Made by a program: the position numbers and the translations under genes
In this document: positions 5,539 through 16,474 of the stretch, one piece after another
Position numbering within the stretch: the first letter of the stretch is position 1
Layout: every line of letters starts with the position of its first letter
Source of the DNA: Elusimicrobiota bacterium
Lineage (GTDB): Bacteria > Elusimicrobiota > Elusimicrobia > F11
Direction of reading: 5' to 3'
DNA: 64,000 nt
NCBI GenBank assembly: GCA_022072025.1
Contig: JAJVIP010000027.1
Coordinates: forward strand, 124,001 to 188,000
Notes under the pieces: model-generated
The model's database searches: none
Seen by the model: only the letters and a program-made list of their open reading frames with translations
Told to the model about the DNA's origin: nothing

Positions 5539-8274
5539 TTAAGAAAGGGTCGCAATATTTCCTTCGAGATGTTTGATACGGTCGTGGGTTTCGTCCAAGC
5601 GTCCCTTGGCTTTTTCCACCTCTTCTTGAGGGGCATGAGAAATAAAATCTTGGTTCGACATCTTTTTTGAAAGTTTTTCCGCATCCTGCCTGAGCTTCAA
5701 AAGCTCTTTTTCAAGGCGGGTTCTTTCTTTTGAAAAATCAATCAACCCTTCCAACGGCACAAACAAGTTGGCGCCTGGAACGACTGCCACAGCGGAGGCT
5801 TTGGGACGAACCATATCTTTACTGATCGATATTTTCCCAACGCGGCTGTTCAAACATTTGAGAATAACCTCATTTTTTCTAATCAAATCTGCAGTTTCTT
5901 GCGTTCCTTCCTTAATCAAAACTTCTATGGATTGGGTCGGAGGAATCCCCATCTCACTTCGGATGGTTCGTAATTTCGTAATTATTTCTTGCAGCGTGGT
6001 CAATGAGGCAGCCGAGGGCGAATCGTCGAAACCTTCAATAACTTCCGGCCATTGCGACATCATCATGTGCTTGTTTTTAGAATTCTCAGTTTTGGGGATT
6101 TTTTCCCAGAGCTCTTCTGTAAGAAAAGGAATAAAAGGATGGAGAAGTTTTAACGTGCCCTCCAAAACCATCGCCAAGACATTTTTGGCCGCTTGAGTCG
6201 ACTCCGCGGTACAAGGATAGTCTGAAAAATTTTCACGGTCGACACGAGGCTTGACCATTTCCAAATACCAAGAACAATAATCCCCCCAAAAGAAGTCATA
6301 GAGTCCTCGGGAAGCCGCATCCAAATCAAAATGTTCAATGGATTCGGTGGTCTCTCGAACCATCTGATTAAACCGGTGAAGAATCCATCGGTCCGGCAAT
6401 TCCAGACCCGGCGTCTTGGGAAGCACCGGGGAAATAGAGCCCATTCCCCCCAAACGCATCAGAACAAACCGTGTGGCATTCCAAATTTTATTGGAAAAAT
6501 TTCGTGCAGAAACAAAATTTTCTTTTGAAATCTGCATGTCTCGTCCAGGGGCGGCCGATTGAGCCAAGGAAAACCGAACGGCGTCAGCCCCGAATTCCTC
6601 AATCAATTCTAAGGGATCAATGACATTCCCCAAAGATTTGGACATCTTGCGCCCTTTTTTATCTCGAACAATCCCATGAATCAACACATGCTGAAAGGGA
6701 GATTTTTCCAAAAACTCAAGTCCAAACATCACCATGCGGGCCACCCATAAATAGAGGATTTCATGGCCAGTCACAAGAGTTTGAGTGGGGAAAAATCTTT
6801 TTAGATCTGGGGTTTCATCAGGCCAACCGAAAACCGAAAATGGCCAAAGCGCGGAAGAAAACCATGTATCCAACACATCGGGATCTTGCTCAAGAGAAGA
6901 TCCCTGGCAGGTTGGACATCGAGTGGGGTCTTCCATTGAAACGATGGGTTCACACTTTTTGTTTTCGCATGTCCACACGGGAATGCGGTGCCCCCACCAA
7001 ATCTGCCGGGAAACACACCAATCCTTCAAATTTCTAAGCCACAACTGATAAGGACTTTCCCAACTCTCCGGGACAATTTTGACTTTCCCTTTTTTATTGG
7101 CCTCGCGCGCTTTTTTTGCCATGGCGGACATGGAAAGAAACCATTGTTCCGATTCCAGTGGCTCCACCACCGAGTCACACCGGTAACAAACCGACACCGA
7201 TAGCCGGTAATCTTCCACTTTGTCGAGCGCCCCGGTTTTCTCTAATTCTTCCACCACTTTTTTCCGGGCCTCAAAACGGTCCAAACCCGCATACTCCGCA
7301 CCAGCGGTTTCAGTCATTCGACCATCAAATCCAATCACCGTCACGTGCGACAATTTGGACCTTTCGGCAATTTCAAAATCAGTGGGATCATGGGCGGGGG
7401 TGACTTTGACCGCCCCCGATCCAAAACTTTGGTCTACCACGTCATCTGCGATAACAGGAATCGTTCTGCCTGAAATCGGCAACCTAATCATGGAGCCAAT
7501 CAGCTCTTTGTAACGCTTGTCTTTGGGATGAACAGCCACAGCGGTGTCCCCCAACAGAGTTTCAGGCCGTGTGGTGGCCACAATAATATACCCCTGCTCC
7601 AGAACTGGATTTGCCTTTCCTTTTTTGGAGGTGGTTCGGATTTCCGCGAGTTTTTCCGCCAAAGGATAACGAATGTGCCAAAGGGACCCTTGTGTCTCAT
7701 TATGCTCCACTTCAATATCGGCAAGAGCGGTACTACAACGCGGACACCAATTCACCAACCGTTTTCCCCGGTAAAGCAATTTGCGGTGATAAAGCTCCAC
7801 AAAGGCCTTTCGAACAGCGCGGGAACATTGTTCGTCCATGGTAAACCGGGAGCGAGATAAATCCATGGACGCTCCCAATCGCTTGGATTGGTTTAAAATG
7901 TTGTCGCCTGCTTCTTTTCTCCAGGCCCACATGCGTTCCATAAATTTTTCTCGACCCAGGTCATGGCGAGTTTTATTTTCTTTCATCAACAATTTTTCAA
8001 CAACATTTTGGGTGGCAATGCCGCCATGGTCGGTACCCGGAACCCAAAGCGCGGCAAACCCTCGCATACGACGATAACGAATCAGAATATCTTGGATGGT
8101 GGAATTTAAGGCATGGCCCATATGAAGAGAGCCCGTGACATTCGGCGGAGGAATGACAATGACGTAGGGTTTCCCTTCTTTGGCGGGTTGAAAATAACCG
8201 GCCTTGTCCCATACGTCATACCAACGGGACTCGACGATTTTTGGATCATATGTGGAGGCAATGGATTCGGTCAT
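5539..8274 (-). CDS. valS: valyl-tRNA synthetase
   Basis: A class I aminoacyl-tRNA synthetase that charges tRNA-Val with valine in the cytoplasm. From the ATG at 8274 it has 911 residues. It shows the PPPNVTGSLHMGH (HIGH) motif near residue 45, the editing-domain segment TTRPETLLGDTAV, the GRKMSKSLGN (KMSKS) motif, the anticodon-binding region and a C-terminal coiled coil (RTRLEKELLKLRQDAEKL), all usual for bacterial ValRS. The open frame extends 12 codons further to a TTG, but those codons lie in the groEL terminator hairpin, so the ATG giving MTESIASTYDPKIVE was chosen. Confidence 0.97.
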   Translation of the reverse strand: MTESIASTYDPKIVESRWYDVWDKAGYFQPAKEGKPYVIVIPPPNVTGSLHMGHALNSTIQDILIRYRRMRGFAALWVPGTDHGGIATQNVVEKLLMKENKTRHDLGREKFMERMWAWRKEAGDNILNQSKRLGASMDLSRSRFTMDEQCSRAVRKAFVELYHRKLLYRGKRLVNWCPRCSTALADIEVEHNETQGSLWHIRYPLAEKLAEIRTTSKKGKANPVLEQGYIIVATTRPETLLGDTAVAVHPKDKRYKELIGSMIRLPISGRTIPVIADDVVDQSFGSGAVKVTPAHDPTDFEIAERSKLSHVTVIGFDGRMTETAGAEYAGLDRFEARKKVVEELEKTGALDKVEDYRLSVSVCYRCDSVVEPLESEQWFLSMSAMAKKAREANKKGKVKIVPESWESPYQLWLRNLKDWCVSRQIWWGHRIPVWTCENKKCEPIVSMEDPTRCPTCQGSSLEQDPDVLDTWFSSALWPFSVFGWPDETPDLKRFFPTQTLVTGHEILYLWVARMVMFGLEFLEKSPFQHVLIHGIVRDKKGRKMSKSLGNVIDPLELIEEFGADAVRFSLAQSAAPGRDMQISKENFVSARNFSNKIWNATRFVLMRLGGMGSISPVLPKTPGLELPDRWILHRFNQMVRETTESIEHFDLDAASRGLYDFFWGDYCSWYLEMVKPRVDRENFSDYPCTAESTQAAKNVLAMVLEGTLKLLHPFIPFLTEELWEKIPKTENSKNKHMMMSQWPEVIEGFDDSPSAASLTTLQEIITKLRTIRSEMGIPPTQSIEVLIKEGTQETADLIRKNEVILKCLNSRVGKISISKDMVRPKASAVAVVPGANLFVPLEGLIDFSKERTRLEKELLKLRQDAEKLSKKMSNQDFISHAPQEEVEKAKGRLDETHDRIKHLEGNIATLS

Positions 8275-8286
8275 AGGAATAAGGAA

Positions 8287-8325
8287 CCCCCCATCCCGAT
8301 CCTTTGACAAGGTTGGGATGGGGGG
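8287..8325 (-). terminator. terminator hairpin after groEL
   Basis: An 11-bp perfect stem CCCCCCATCCC/GGGATGGGGGG with a 17-base loop, read on the minus strand and followed by a short pyrimidine tract (TTCCTTATTCC). It lies between the groEL stop and the valS ATG. The weak T-run may allow some readthrough into valS. Confidence 0.75.
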
Positions 8326-8361
8326 CCCTGTGAAACGGACTTTATGTTTTTGTGGCGATTT

Positions 8362-10023
<1,662 letters not shown>

Positions 10024-10036
10024 TCATCCTCCTAAC

Positions 10037-10351
10037 TTATTTCGAAACGATACCGAGGATGTCATCTTGATGAAGAATGAGATGGTCCTGGTCGTCCAAT
10101 TTGATTTCTGTTCCAGAGTATTTTCCGTAAAGGATCATGTCGCCGACTTTGACTTCCATCGGGAGAACTTTTCCTTCATCTGTCACTTTGCCTTTTCCAA
10201 CGGCCACAACTTTTCCTTCCTGGGGCTTTTCTTTCGCCGTATCTGGAATGATAATGCCGCTTTTCCGTGCTTCACCTTTATCTGCTGGGCGAACGAGAAC
10301 TCGATCACCGAGCGGACTAATCTTGACTCCTGTTAATACCGCATCCGCCAT
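10037..10351 (-). CDS. groES: co-chaperonin GroES (10 kDa)
   Basis: A 104-residue cap of the GroEL chamber. It shows [22 protein letters not shown], the mobile-loop region [15 protein letters not shown], the [17 protein letters not shown] strand and the terminal DDILGIV. ATG 10351 (MADAVLTG) has a GGAGGTG ribosome site 7 bases upstream. A longer open frame to 10438 only reads through the leader RNA and was rejected. The operon has a consensus-like promoter, a CIRCE-like site and a hairpin leader. Confidence 0.97.
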   Translation of the reverse strand: MADAVLTGVKISPLGDRVLVRPADKGEARKSGIIIPDTAKEKPQEGKVVAVGKGKVTDEGKVLPMEVKVGDMILYGKYSGTEIKLDDQDHLILHQDDILGIVSK

Positions 10352-10391
10352 AATTGGCACCTCCATGAATTGACTGCTAATTTTAGATCCT

Positions 10392-10431
10392 AAAAAAACC
10401 ATCCGCGGATTATTGTTTTTCGTCGGATGGT
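10392..10431 (-). terminator. terminator-like hairpin in the groESL leader (possible attenuator)
   Basis: On the minus strand ACCATCCG pairs with CGGATGGT (10431-10424 with 10405-10398) and is followed at once by seven T residues. It lies between the groESL promoter and groES. A second hairpin (CCTAAGCC/GGCTTGGG, about 10433-10452) precedes it. Full termination here would silence groESL, so conditional readthrough is a reasonable guess. Confidence 0.6.
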
Positions 10432-10469
10432 GCCCCAAGCCTGTGGCTTAGGAATTTTTAAGTGGACCG

Positions 10470-10498
10470 ATTATAGGCCGATCCATTATTTTTGTCAA
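10470..10498 (-). promoter_or_regulatory. groESL sigma-70 promoter
   Basis: Minus strand TTGACA (10498-10493), a 17-bp spacer, and TATAAT (10475-10470), a perfect consensus promoter. The -35 hexamer contains the TGA stop of era. It leaves a leader of about 110 bases before groES. Confidence 0.9.
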
Positions 10499-10518
10499 GC
10501 AGATTGTCCGAGTGCTAA
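10492..10518 (-). promoter_or_regulatory. degenerate CIRCE (HrcA-type) operator
   Basis: TTAGCACTC (10518-10510) matches the first CIRCE half-site exactly. After 9 bases the second half reads GCTTGACAA, matching GAGTGCTAA at five of nine positions, and it overlaps the -35 hexamer. The perfect half is also the coding sequence of the last codons of era. Whether HrcA binds here is untested. Confidence 0.5.
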
Positions 10519-11394
10519 TTTTAAGAAAGCGGGGTCTTGCCGCCAGTTCTTTTTAACTTTGACCTCCAACTCCAAATATATAGGACGATTTAACTGAGCC
10601 TCGATCTCTTTTCGAGCCGCCTGCCCCAAATCTTTGATGGCCCTCGCATGCGCCCCAATCATGATCTTTTTTTGACTCTCGCTTTCAACAACAATCGAGG
10701 CTCGAATATGATCCTTCCTCCCTGGTCGCTCAGAAAATTCATCGACCGTCACCAAACAGGCATGGGGCACTTCTTCTTGATATTTTTTGAATATCTGTTC
10801 ACGAATGAGCTCCGCCACATAAAAACGCTCCCATCGGTCTGTTATTTGGTCCGCAGGGAAAAACGCGGGCCCCTCCGGAAGGCGCGTCACCAACAGGCTT
10901 TTGAGTTCAGTCAAACCCGCGCCTTGTTTGGCAGCAATGGGCAGAAGAACCGCATCAGGCCCCATGTGTGTCTGAATCTCACTCTTGATCCGATCAAAAT
11001 GGTGGGAACTCCCAGCAAGGTCCATTTTATTGACAATCACAACAACAGGTTTACCGGACTTTTTTAGTTTGTTGGCGAAAAGAGCATCCTCTTCATTGAA
11101 GGGTTTGGGTTCCAACATCCACAACAACACATCGGCATCGTCATAAATGGACCGAACAATGGCCCGTTTCATGAATGATTGAAAAACATCTTGAGGGGAA
11201 AGCCAACCAGGCGTATCGACAAAAATCATTTGAAAGCCAGGTTCATTCAATATCCCGCGGATGGATTCCCTGGTTGTTTGGGGGCGAGGAGAAACAATTG
11301 AAAGCTTGGACCCCAACAATGCATTGAGAAGTGTGGATTTTCCGACGTTGGGCCAGCCGATTATACTGACGTAACCGCTTTTAAACGGATGCAA
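10495..11394 (-). CDS. era: GTPase Era
   Basis: A ribosome-assembly GTPase that binds the 3' end of 16S rRNA. It carries the P-loop GWPNVGKST, switch II DTPG (VDTPGWLSP), NKMD, and a C-terminal KH domain (SQKKIMIGAHARAIKDLGQAARKEIE). From the TTG at 11394 the protein has 299 residues, the usual Era size. The longer open frame upstream overlaps the amidotransferase gene by about 150 bases and lacks Era-like sequence. No clear ribosome site marks the start, so the exact start codon is uncertain. The gene overlaps the end of the amidotransferase by 14 bases, and its stop lies in the groESL -35 box. Confidence 0.92.
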   Translation of the reverse strand: MHPFKSGYVSIIGWPNVGKSTLLNALLGSKLSIVSPRPQTTRESIRGILNEPGFQMIFVDTPGWLSPQDVFQSFMKRAIVRSIYDDADVLLWMLEPKPFNEEDALFANKLKKSGKPVVVIVNKMDLAGSSHHFDRIKSEIQTHMGPDAVLLPIAAKQGAGLTELKSLLVTRLPEGPAFFPADQITDRWERFYVAELIREQIFKKYQEEVPHACLVTVDEFSERPGRKDHIRASIVVESESQKKIMIGAHARAIKDLGQAARKEIEAQLNRPIYLELEVKVKKNWRQDPAFLKLALGQSA

Positions 11395-12103
11395 GAAGAT
11401 GGCTGTAAGACATTTTGAAGTATGAAGTAAAAAACTCGCGGGCCAATGGCTCAAGGACCTCAAAGGCTTTCGTTGTTGTGGATATAATTTTTTGAGGATC
11501 CTCTCCCGCAGAACGGATGAAGGATTCTTCACATTTGGCGTCGCACCATTTTTTCAACATGGCGGGGGTTACTTCGAGATGAAATTGCAGGGCGTAAGCT
11601 GTTTTTCCCCATCTAAAAGCTTGGTTGGGGCAGTTTTTACTTTTGGCCAAAGGGACCGCCCCCTCCGGGATATCAAAAGTATCTCCATGCCAATGGAGCA
11701 CATCCAACTCAGTTGGCATGTTTTTAAACAGGGGGTCTTGTTTTGCTTGTGGTGTTAATTGGATCGGATGCCATCCCACTTCTCGGACCTTATTTTTATA
11801 AATCTTTTTACCCAGAGCCTTCGCCATCAATTGAGCTCCCAAACATATTCCCAAGATGGGTTTCCCTTCCTTCAAAACTTTCTCAATCAATTGGAGCTCA
11901 GGAAGCAGAAATGGATATTCAGTAACTTCATCCACATTCATCGGGCCCCCCATGACGATCAATCCTTCAAGGTCGCTGATATCGCGAGGGAGTCCTTCAT
12001 TGTCATGAAGATGAACATCTTTAAAAGGAAGGTGAAGGTCCTTTAGAATATTGTGCATCAATCCAATTGTTTCGCCGGGACTGTGGTATAAACCGAAGAT
12101 CAT
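11381..12103 (-). CDS. class I glutamine amidotransferase (GuaA-like domain, stand-alone)
   Basis: A 240-residue protein of the GATase1 fold. The nucleophile elbow is GICLGAQLMAKALG with the catalytic Cys, and the His-Glu pair lies in ALQFHLEVTP. Upstream is the typical LIVMGGPMNV loop. It resembles stand-alone GMP-synthase-like amidotransferases, which either hydrolyse glutamine for a partner or act on gamma-glutamyl compounds; the substrate is unknown. ATG 12103 (MIFGLYHSPGET) with a G-rich ribosome site was preferred over an in-frame start 36 codons upstream. It is divergent from the kinase operon and overlaps era. Confidence 0.85.
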   Translation of the reverse strand: MIFGLYHSPGETIGLMHNILKDLHLPFKDVHLHDNEGLPRDISDLEGLIVMGGPMNVDEVTEYPFLLPELQLIEKVLKEGKPILGICLGAQLMAKALGKKIYKNKVREVGWHPIQLTPQAKQDPLFKNMPTELDVLHWHGDTFDIPEGAVPLAKSKNCPNQAFRWGKTAYALQFHLEVTPAMLKKWCDAKCEESFIRSAGEDPQKIISTTTKAFEVLEPLAREFFTSYFKMSYSHLLASV

Positions 12104-12137
12104 GACCGCCCCCCATAAGTTGAAATTTAAAAATATT

Positions 12138-12166
12138 TTGCAGGTTATCATTTTCGCCGGTATACT
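12138..12166 (+). promoter_or_regulatory. promoter of the kinase-bactofilin operon
   Basis: TTGCAG (12138-12143), a 17-bp spacer, and TATACT (12161-12166) lie 35 bases before the GTG start of the cNMP-binding gene. Seven plus-strand genes follow with short gaps and no obvious terminator. Confidence 0.65.
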
Positions 12167-12201
12167 GGCTCCCATGAAATACTCGGTGAGGATAACTTTT
12201 C

Positions 12202-12696
12202 GTGCCCGCAAGTGAATTAACCCCCAAGGAGTACCTATCGGTCCTTGGAATACTTAAAAAAATTGATTTCTTTCAAAACGTTCCGGAAGAAGAACTTAAA
12301 AATGTCCTTTTTTCGCTACAAAAAGACAAGGTGGAAGCCAATAAAACCATCCTTTTTCAGGGTGAAATTTCCAATCGGCTTTTTATTATTCGGGAGGGAA
12401 GTGTGGTTATTTCCACCAAAAACAAAGGGCAGAAGCTGGTATTGGCTCAATTGGACGCGGGAACTTACTTCGGTGAAATCTCGCTTCTTCGGCCTATTTC
12501 CGCCACAGCCACCGTCACAGCAGGAGAGGCGGGCGTTGACCTTATTATCTTGCCTCACGAATCAATGAATTCCATTTCAAAAAAAATCCCCGACATCCAT
12601 GAACGCATTGAAAAAGTGATCGAATCCCGCCTGGCCTCCAAAAAGAAAGCCAAAGAAGTCGATGAAAACGCCGAAGAAACAGCCCCCAATTCATAA
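12202..12696 (+). CDS. cyclic-nucleotide-binding-domain protein
   Basis: A 164-residue protein with a GTG start. Residues about 20-130 form a cNMP-binding (Crp-type) beta-roll: FFQNVPEEELKNVLF, the EISNRLFIIREGSVVI strand, and the phosphate-binding cassette AGTYFGEISLLRPISATATV. There is no HTH domain; the C-terminus is a charged helix (RLASKKKAKEVDENAEE). It may be a stand-alone regulatory subunit, and its place at the head of the CHASE2-kinase operon suggests it feeds a ligand signal into that system (inference). Confidence 0.85.
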   Translation: MPASELTPKEYLSVLGILKKIDFFQNVPEEELKNVLFSLQKDKVEANKTILFQGEISNRLFIIREGSVVISTKNKGQKLVLAQLDAGTYFGEISLLRPISATATVTAGEAGVDLIILPHESMNSISKKIPDIHERIEKVIESRLASKKKAKEVDENAEETAPNS

Positions 12697-12753
12697 AAAA
12701 TATTAATAAAGAGGGGTTGAAAATGAGCCTCTCTGGCGTTACTTTTGTTCAAC

Positions 12754-15624
12754 ATGAGCAAAAAAACACCGCCATTTGTGGAAATTGGAATGGGCCTGCT
12801 CTTAACAGGATTTGTGGCCTATGGCTACGCCAAGAGGATCGATAAACCCACCCCCATCGAGACCGCCAGCCTAAAAACGTATGACTTGATCAGTCGTTTC
12901 AGACATGCCGATGCCAAAACCGACAATATTCGTATTCTTGAGATTGATGAAGATGCCGTCGCGCAATTTGGACGATGGCCTTGGCCGCGCTCTTTGGTCG
13001 CTCAAATCATTGATGACACTGTCGCAGCGGGGGCCAAAGTCATCGGACTCAACATCTTTTTTACTGAAGCTGAACAAAACCAGGGCTTGGAAGAAATATC
13101 TCAACTGGCAGATAAATTCTCGGAAATTTTGCGGGCAGAGAAATCTCAACTTAAGAAAAAGAAAGTCAACACCTCTGCGTTTGAGGATTTTCTGGAAAAT
13201 GATCTTGAAGGAGCCAAATCTGCCCTGGATGGGGATGCCATTCTGGGTCAGTCAATTGAGCAAGCCGTCAATGTCATCCTCCCCATGTATTTCCAGCCAG
13301 GTGACGCTTTAGGGAACAATCTTCCAAAAGTACCGGATTTTTTCGCGAAAGAAAAAGCCTCTTTTAATGCAGATGAAAACTCCAAAATCCCTCCCGGGAA
13401 TGAAATGGTGCTTCCTCTTGAAACTTTTGCCAAATTCGCGCTTTCGATCGGACAAAGCAATTTAACCCCAGACCCCGATGGGACCCTTCGCCGAATCGCT
13501 CCTTTAATTCGATATGGAACAGAAGTTTACCCCTCCTTTGCGATTCAAATTGTCCGTGAATATCTCGCTCTCCAACGCAAAGCCCTGACCTGGAAACCCG
13601 GGGATGGCTTAACTCTTTTCAAAGCCCATATCCCTGTGGATGAAGAAAACAAAACCTATCTCGAATTCGCTGGGCCGGCCGGCACGTTCAAACGATTTTC
13701 CGTGGTTGACCTGCTCTCTGGGGCCATCCCTGAAAATACCTTGAAAGACAAAATTGTTCTTATTGGAGTAACGGCCCCTGGACTGGCCCCTGGGTTTGTG
13801 GTGCCCCAAGGAGAAAGTTTTACGGGATTGGAGATTTGGGCCACCCATATCGAAAACATCCTGAGTCAGCATTTCATCAAACGCCCTCCTTGGGCCTTTA
13901 AGGCGGAGTGGGCAACCATTGCCCTTGCCGCTTTATTCGTGATTTTCATTCTTCCTCTTGTTAAAGCTCGCCTTGCCATTCCCCTCTCGGGTCTTCTTTT
14001 TTTGGGACTCATGGGAATGAGTGGAACCCTTTTAATCAAACAGGGGCTGTGGGTCACACCCTCCTATGGCGCCTTCTTGTTGGCGGTGGGGTTTGTTTTG
14101 ATTGTGGGAAAGCGATTGGTCTTCACTGAAAAAGGAAAAGAACTGGTTGAAGCTGAAGGAGTAGAAACCAATAAAATGTTGGGACTCTCATTCCAGGGAC
14201 AAGGGATGCTTGATTTGGCTTTTGAAAAATTTCGACGCTGCCCAGTGGACGACTCCATGAAAGAACTTCTTTATAATTTGGGCCTCGACTTGGAGCGGAA
14301 ACGTCAGTTCTCAAAAGCGGCTGCGGTATATGAACACATCGCCGGCGTGGATCCAAAATTTAAAGATATCAAAGAGAAAATTGACCTCTTGAAAAAGGCC
14401 GGAGATGGCGCCGTATTCGGAGGCATCGGGAAGAAAGGGTCCGATTCAACCGTGGTGGTACAAGGTTTGGGCCAAAACACCACCCTGGGACGATATGAAG
14501 TGATGAAAGAATTGGGCCGTGGCGCGATGGGAATCGTGTACTTGGGTAAGGATCCGAAAATTAACCGTCAAGTGGCCATCAAAACCTTACGTTTTGAAGA
14601 TGATATGGATGAGGCTCAAACAAAATCTGTTAAAGAACGCTTTTTTAGAGAAGCCGAATCGGCTGGAAATTTAACTCATCCCAACATTATTCGGATTTTT
14701 GATGCTGGAGAAGACCAGGATGTCGCCTATATAGCGATGGAATTATTGGACGGAACCGACCTCAAATCCTACTGTGAAAAGAGCAATCTATTCCCCATGG
14801 AAAAAGCCATTGATCTGGTCATTAAGGTGGCGGAGGGGTTGGATTATGCCCATAAACAAGGAGTGGTCCATCGGGACATCAAACCAGCCAACATCATGTT
14901 GTTAAAAGATGGAACCCTTCGAATCACGGACTTTGGTATCGCTCGAATTCAAGCCTCTTCAAAAACCGCCACAGGAGCCATGCTTGGAACCCCCGCTTAC
15001 ATGAGTCCTGAACAGGTGAATAACAACAAACAGGTGGATGGTCGAGCCGACATTTTCTCTCTTGGCGTGACCCTCTTCGAACTCTTAACCGGAGAAAAAC
15101 CTTTCCAAGCCGATAGTATTGCGGCCTTGCTTTACCGTATCGCCAATGTGGATCACACCAACCCACGCGAATTTAATCCAAATTTACCGCCATCAATCGT
15201 TCCCATTATTAACAAAGCCCTACAAAAGGATCCGGCCAAGAGATATCAGACAGCGGGAGAAATGGCGGAAGACCTGAAGATGGCTCTCAAAGCCCCGCAA
15301 ACACAACCTGCGGTAGCGCCTCCTCCGCCTCCCCTCCAGGCCGAACCCACTCAATCACCGGAAATTCAGCCTCTGGATCAAAATTTCCTGTCCGAAATCG
15401 AAAAAGAATTCCATATTATTTCACCGGACAGTCCGGCAGCCAATCAAATGCCATCCGAGTTGATTCCTCCGGGAAAACCCGCCGGTCGGGACACCGTGAT
15501 TATTCCTCCAAAAGAGAATATCGACAAAACAGTGGTGATGGATCCTCCGATGGCCAAAGGCATAGAAGGAATTTTTCAGCCTCCGACTCCACCAAAAGAT
15601 GATGAAAAAAGAAAAGCTGTGTAA
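12754..15624 (+). CDS. CHASE2-sensor serine/threonine protein kinase
   Basis: A 956-residue membrane receptor kinase, taken from ATG 12754 rather than a TTG three codons upstream. Order: N-terminal membrane segment (about 9-27); extracytoplasmic CHASE2 domain (about 30-370) with RILEIDEDAVAQFGRWPWPR; then three membrane segments (about 388-475); a short TPR-like stretch (about 500-550); and a complete kinase domain (about 580-850). The kinase has the Gly loop LGRGAMGIVYLG, VAIK, HRDIKPAN, DFG and GTPAYMSPEQ, so it should be active. A Pro-rich tail follows. PP2C and FHA genes come directly after, giving a full phosphosignalling set. Substrates are probably envelope proteins of the same operon (inference). 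Confidence 0.95.
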   Translation: MSKKTPPFVEIGMGLLLTGFVAYGYAKRIDKPTPIETASLKTYDLISRFRHADAKTDNIRILEIDEDAVAQFGRWPWPRSLVAQIIDDTVAAGAKVIGLNIFFTEAEQNQGLEEISQLADKFSEILRAEKSQLKKKKVNTSAFEDFLENDLEGAKSALDGDAILGQSIEQAVNVILPMYFQPGDALGNNLPKVPDFFAKEKASFNADENSKIPPGNEMVLPLETFAKFALSIGQSNLTPDPDGTLRRIAPLIRYGTEVYPSFAIQIVREYLALQRKALTWKPGDGLTLFKAHIPVDEENKTYLEFAGPAGTFKRFSVVDLLSGAIPENTLKDKIVLIGVTAPGLAPGFVVPQGESFTGLEIWATHIENILSQHFIKRPPWAFKAEWATIALAALFVIFILPLVKARLAIPLSGLLFLGLMGMSGTLLIKQGLWVTPSYGAFLLAVGFVLIVGKRLVFTEKGKELVEAEGVETNKMLGLSFQGQGMLDLAFEKFRRCPVDDSMKELLYNLGLDLERKRQFSKAAAVYEHIAGVDPKFKDIKEKIDLLKKAGDGAVFGGIGKKGSDSTVVVQGLGQNTTLGRYEVMKELGRGAMGIVYLGKDPKINRQVAIKTLRFEDDMDEAQTKSVKERFFREAESAGNLTHPNIIRIFDAGEDQDVAYIAMELLDGTDLKSYCEKSNLFPMEKAIDLVIKVAEGLDYAHKQGVVHRDIKPANIMLLKDGTLRITDFGIARIQASSKTATGAMLGTPAYMSPEQVNNNKQVDGRADIFSLGVTLFELLTGEKPFQADSIAALLYRIANVDHTNPREFNPNLPPSIVPIINKALQKDPAKRYQTAGEMAEDLKMALKAPQTQPAVAPPPPPLQAEPTQSPEIQPLDQNFLSEIEKEFHIISPDSPAANQMPSELIPPGKPAGRDTVIIPPKENIDKTVVMDPPMAKGIEGIFQPPTPPKDDEKRKAV

Positions 15625-15632
15625 ATTTAACT

Positions 15633-16469
15633 ATGGGGAACCGCTTGAATATTTACGGGAAAACAGACAAAGGTCGAAGACGGTCCAACAATGAAGACTC
15701 TTTCTTTGTTGAACCCGATCTCGGATTCATGATTGTGGCCGACGGAATGGGAGGCCATGCCTCAGGAGAGGTCGCCAGCCAATTGGCCACCACACTCTGC
15801 AGTGAACAGCTCAAACGCGCCCTGAAGACAGGACATGTCCCAGTTTTTTTTCACGTTCCCAACAATCCCAATTTGGATCCGCGAACTCGCCTACTCGGAG
15901 ATTCCGTAAAATTTTCCAATCAAGCCGTTTATGAAGCGGCGCAAACCAATCCTGAAAACCACAACATGGGAACAACTCTTGTGGCCGCGCTTTGGTTAGA
16001 CGAAAAACTCGCCGTGGCAAATGTGGGAGACAGTCGCCTCTATCTGGTCCATAAAGGAAAACTTCAACTTTGCACAAATGATCACAGTTTTATTCAAGAA
16101 CAAATAGACAAGGGGCTCTTAACGCCTGAAGATGCTGAAAAATCAGATTTAAGAAACATGCTAACTCGATCGATCGGAATTAATGATGATGTTGAAGTGG
16201 ATCTAAAGGAAATCCCAGTCGATGAAGGGGATTATATTTTGCTCTGCTCGGATGGTCTCACCAAAATGCTCGACAACTCCCAAATTGAATCTGTTTTCAC
16301 CAGTGAATCCGATCCGAAAAATATTTCAGAGAAATTAATTGAACTGGCCAACAACGCGGGTGGAGGTGATAATATCACCGTCATTGTGGCCCAACTCGAA
16401 CCGCGTTCCAATTGGGGATCGCTGGCGGACCGAGTTAAAAGCGTATTTTCTCGTGCAACAGGAAATTGA
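15633..16469 (+). CDS. PP2C-family protein phosphatase
   Basis: A 278-residue metal-dependent Ser/Thr phosphatase. It shows the RRRSNNEDSFF motif, VADGMGGHASGEVAS with the metal-binding Asp, VANVGDSRLYL, LLCSDGLTKML and the C-terminal GGGDNITVIV, all PP2C hallmarks. It lacks membrane segments, so it acts in the cytoplasm. It lies 8 bases after the kinase stop and probably reverses its phosphorylations. An insertion-like stretch at about 65-90 (VFFHVPNNPNLDPRTR) lengthens the lid region. Confidence 0.95.
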   Translation: MGNRLNIYGKTDKGRRRSNNEDSFFVEPDLGFMIVADGMGGHASGEVASQLATTLCSEQLKRALKTGHVPVFFHVPNNPNLDPRTRLLGDSVKFSNQAVYEAAQTNPENHNMGTTLVAALWLDEKLAVANVGDSRLYLVHKGKLQLCTNDHSFIQEQIDKGLLTPEDAEKSDLRNMLTRSIGINDDVEVDLKEIPVDEGDYILLCSDGLTKMLDNSQIESVFTSESDPKNISEKLIELANNAGGGDNITVIVAQLEPRSNWGSLADRVKSVFSRATGN

Positions 16470-16474
16470 TAAAT

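Noticed and set aside
8275-8310. 12-codon N-terminal extension of valS from a TTG
   Set aside because: These codons coincide with one arm of the groEL terminator hairpin, and the sequence from the next ATG fits ValRS.
10352-10438. 29-codon N-terminal extension of groES
   Set aside because: It lies in the hairpin leader; the standard GroES start with a strong ribosome site is at 10351.
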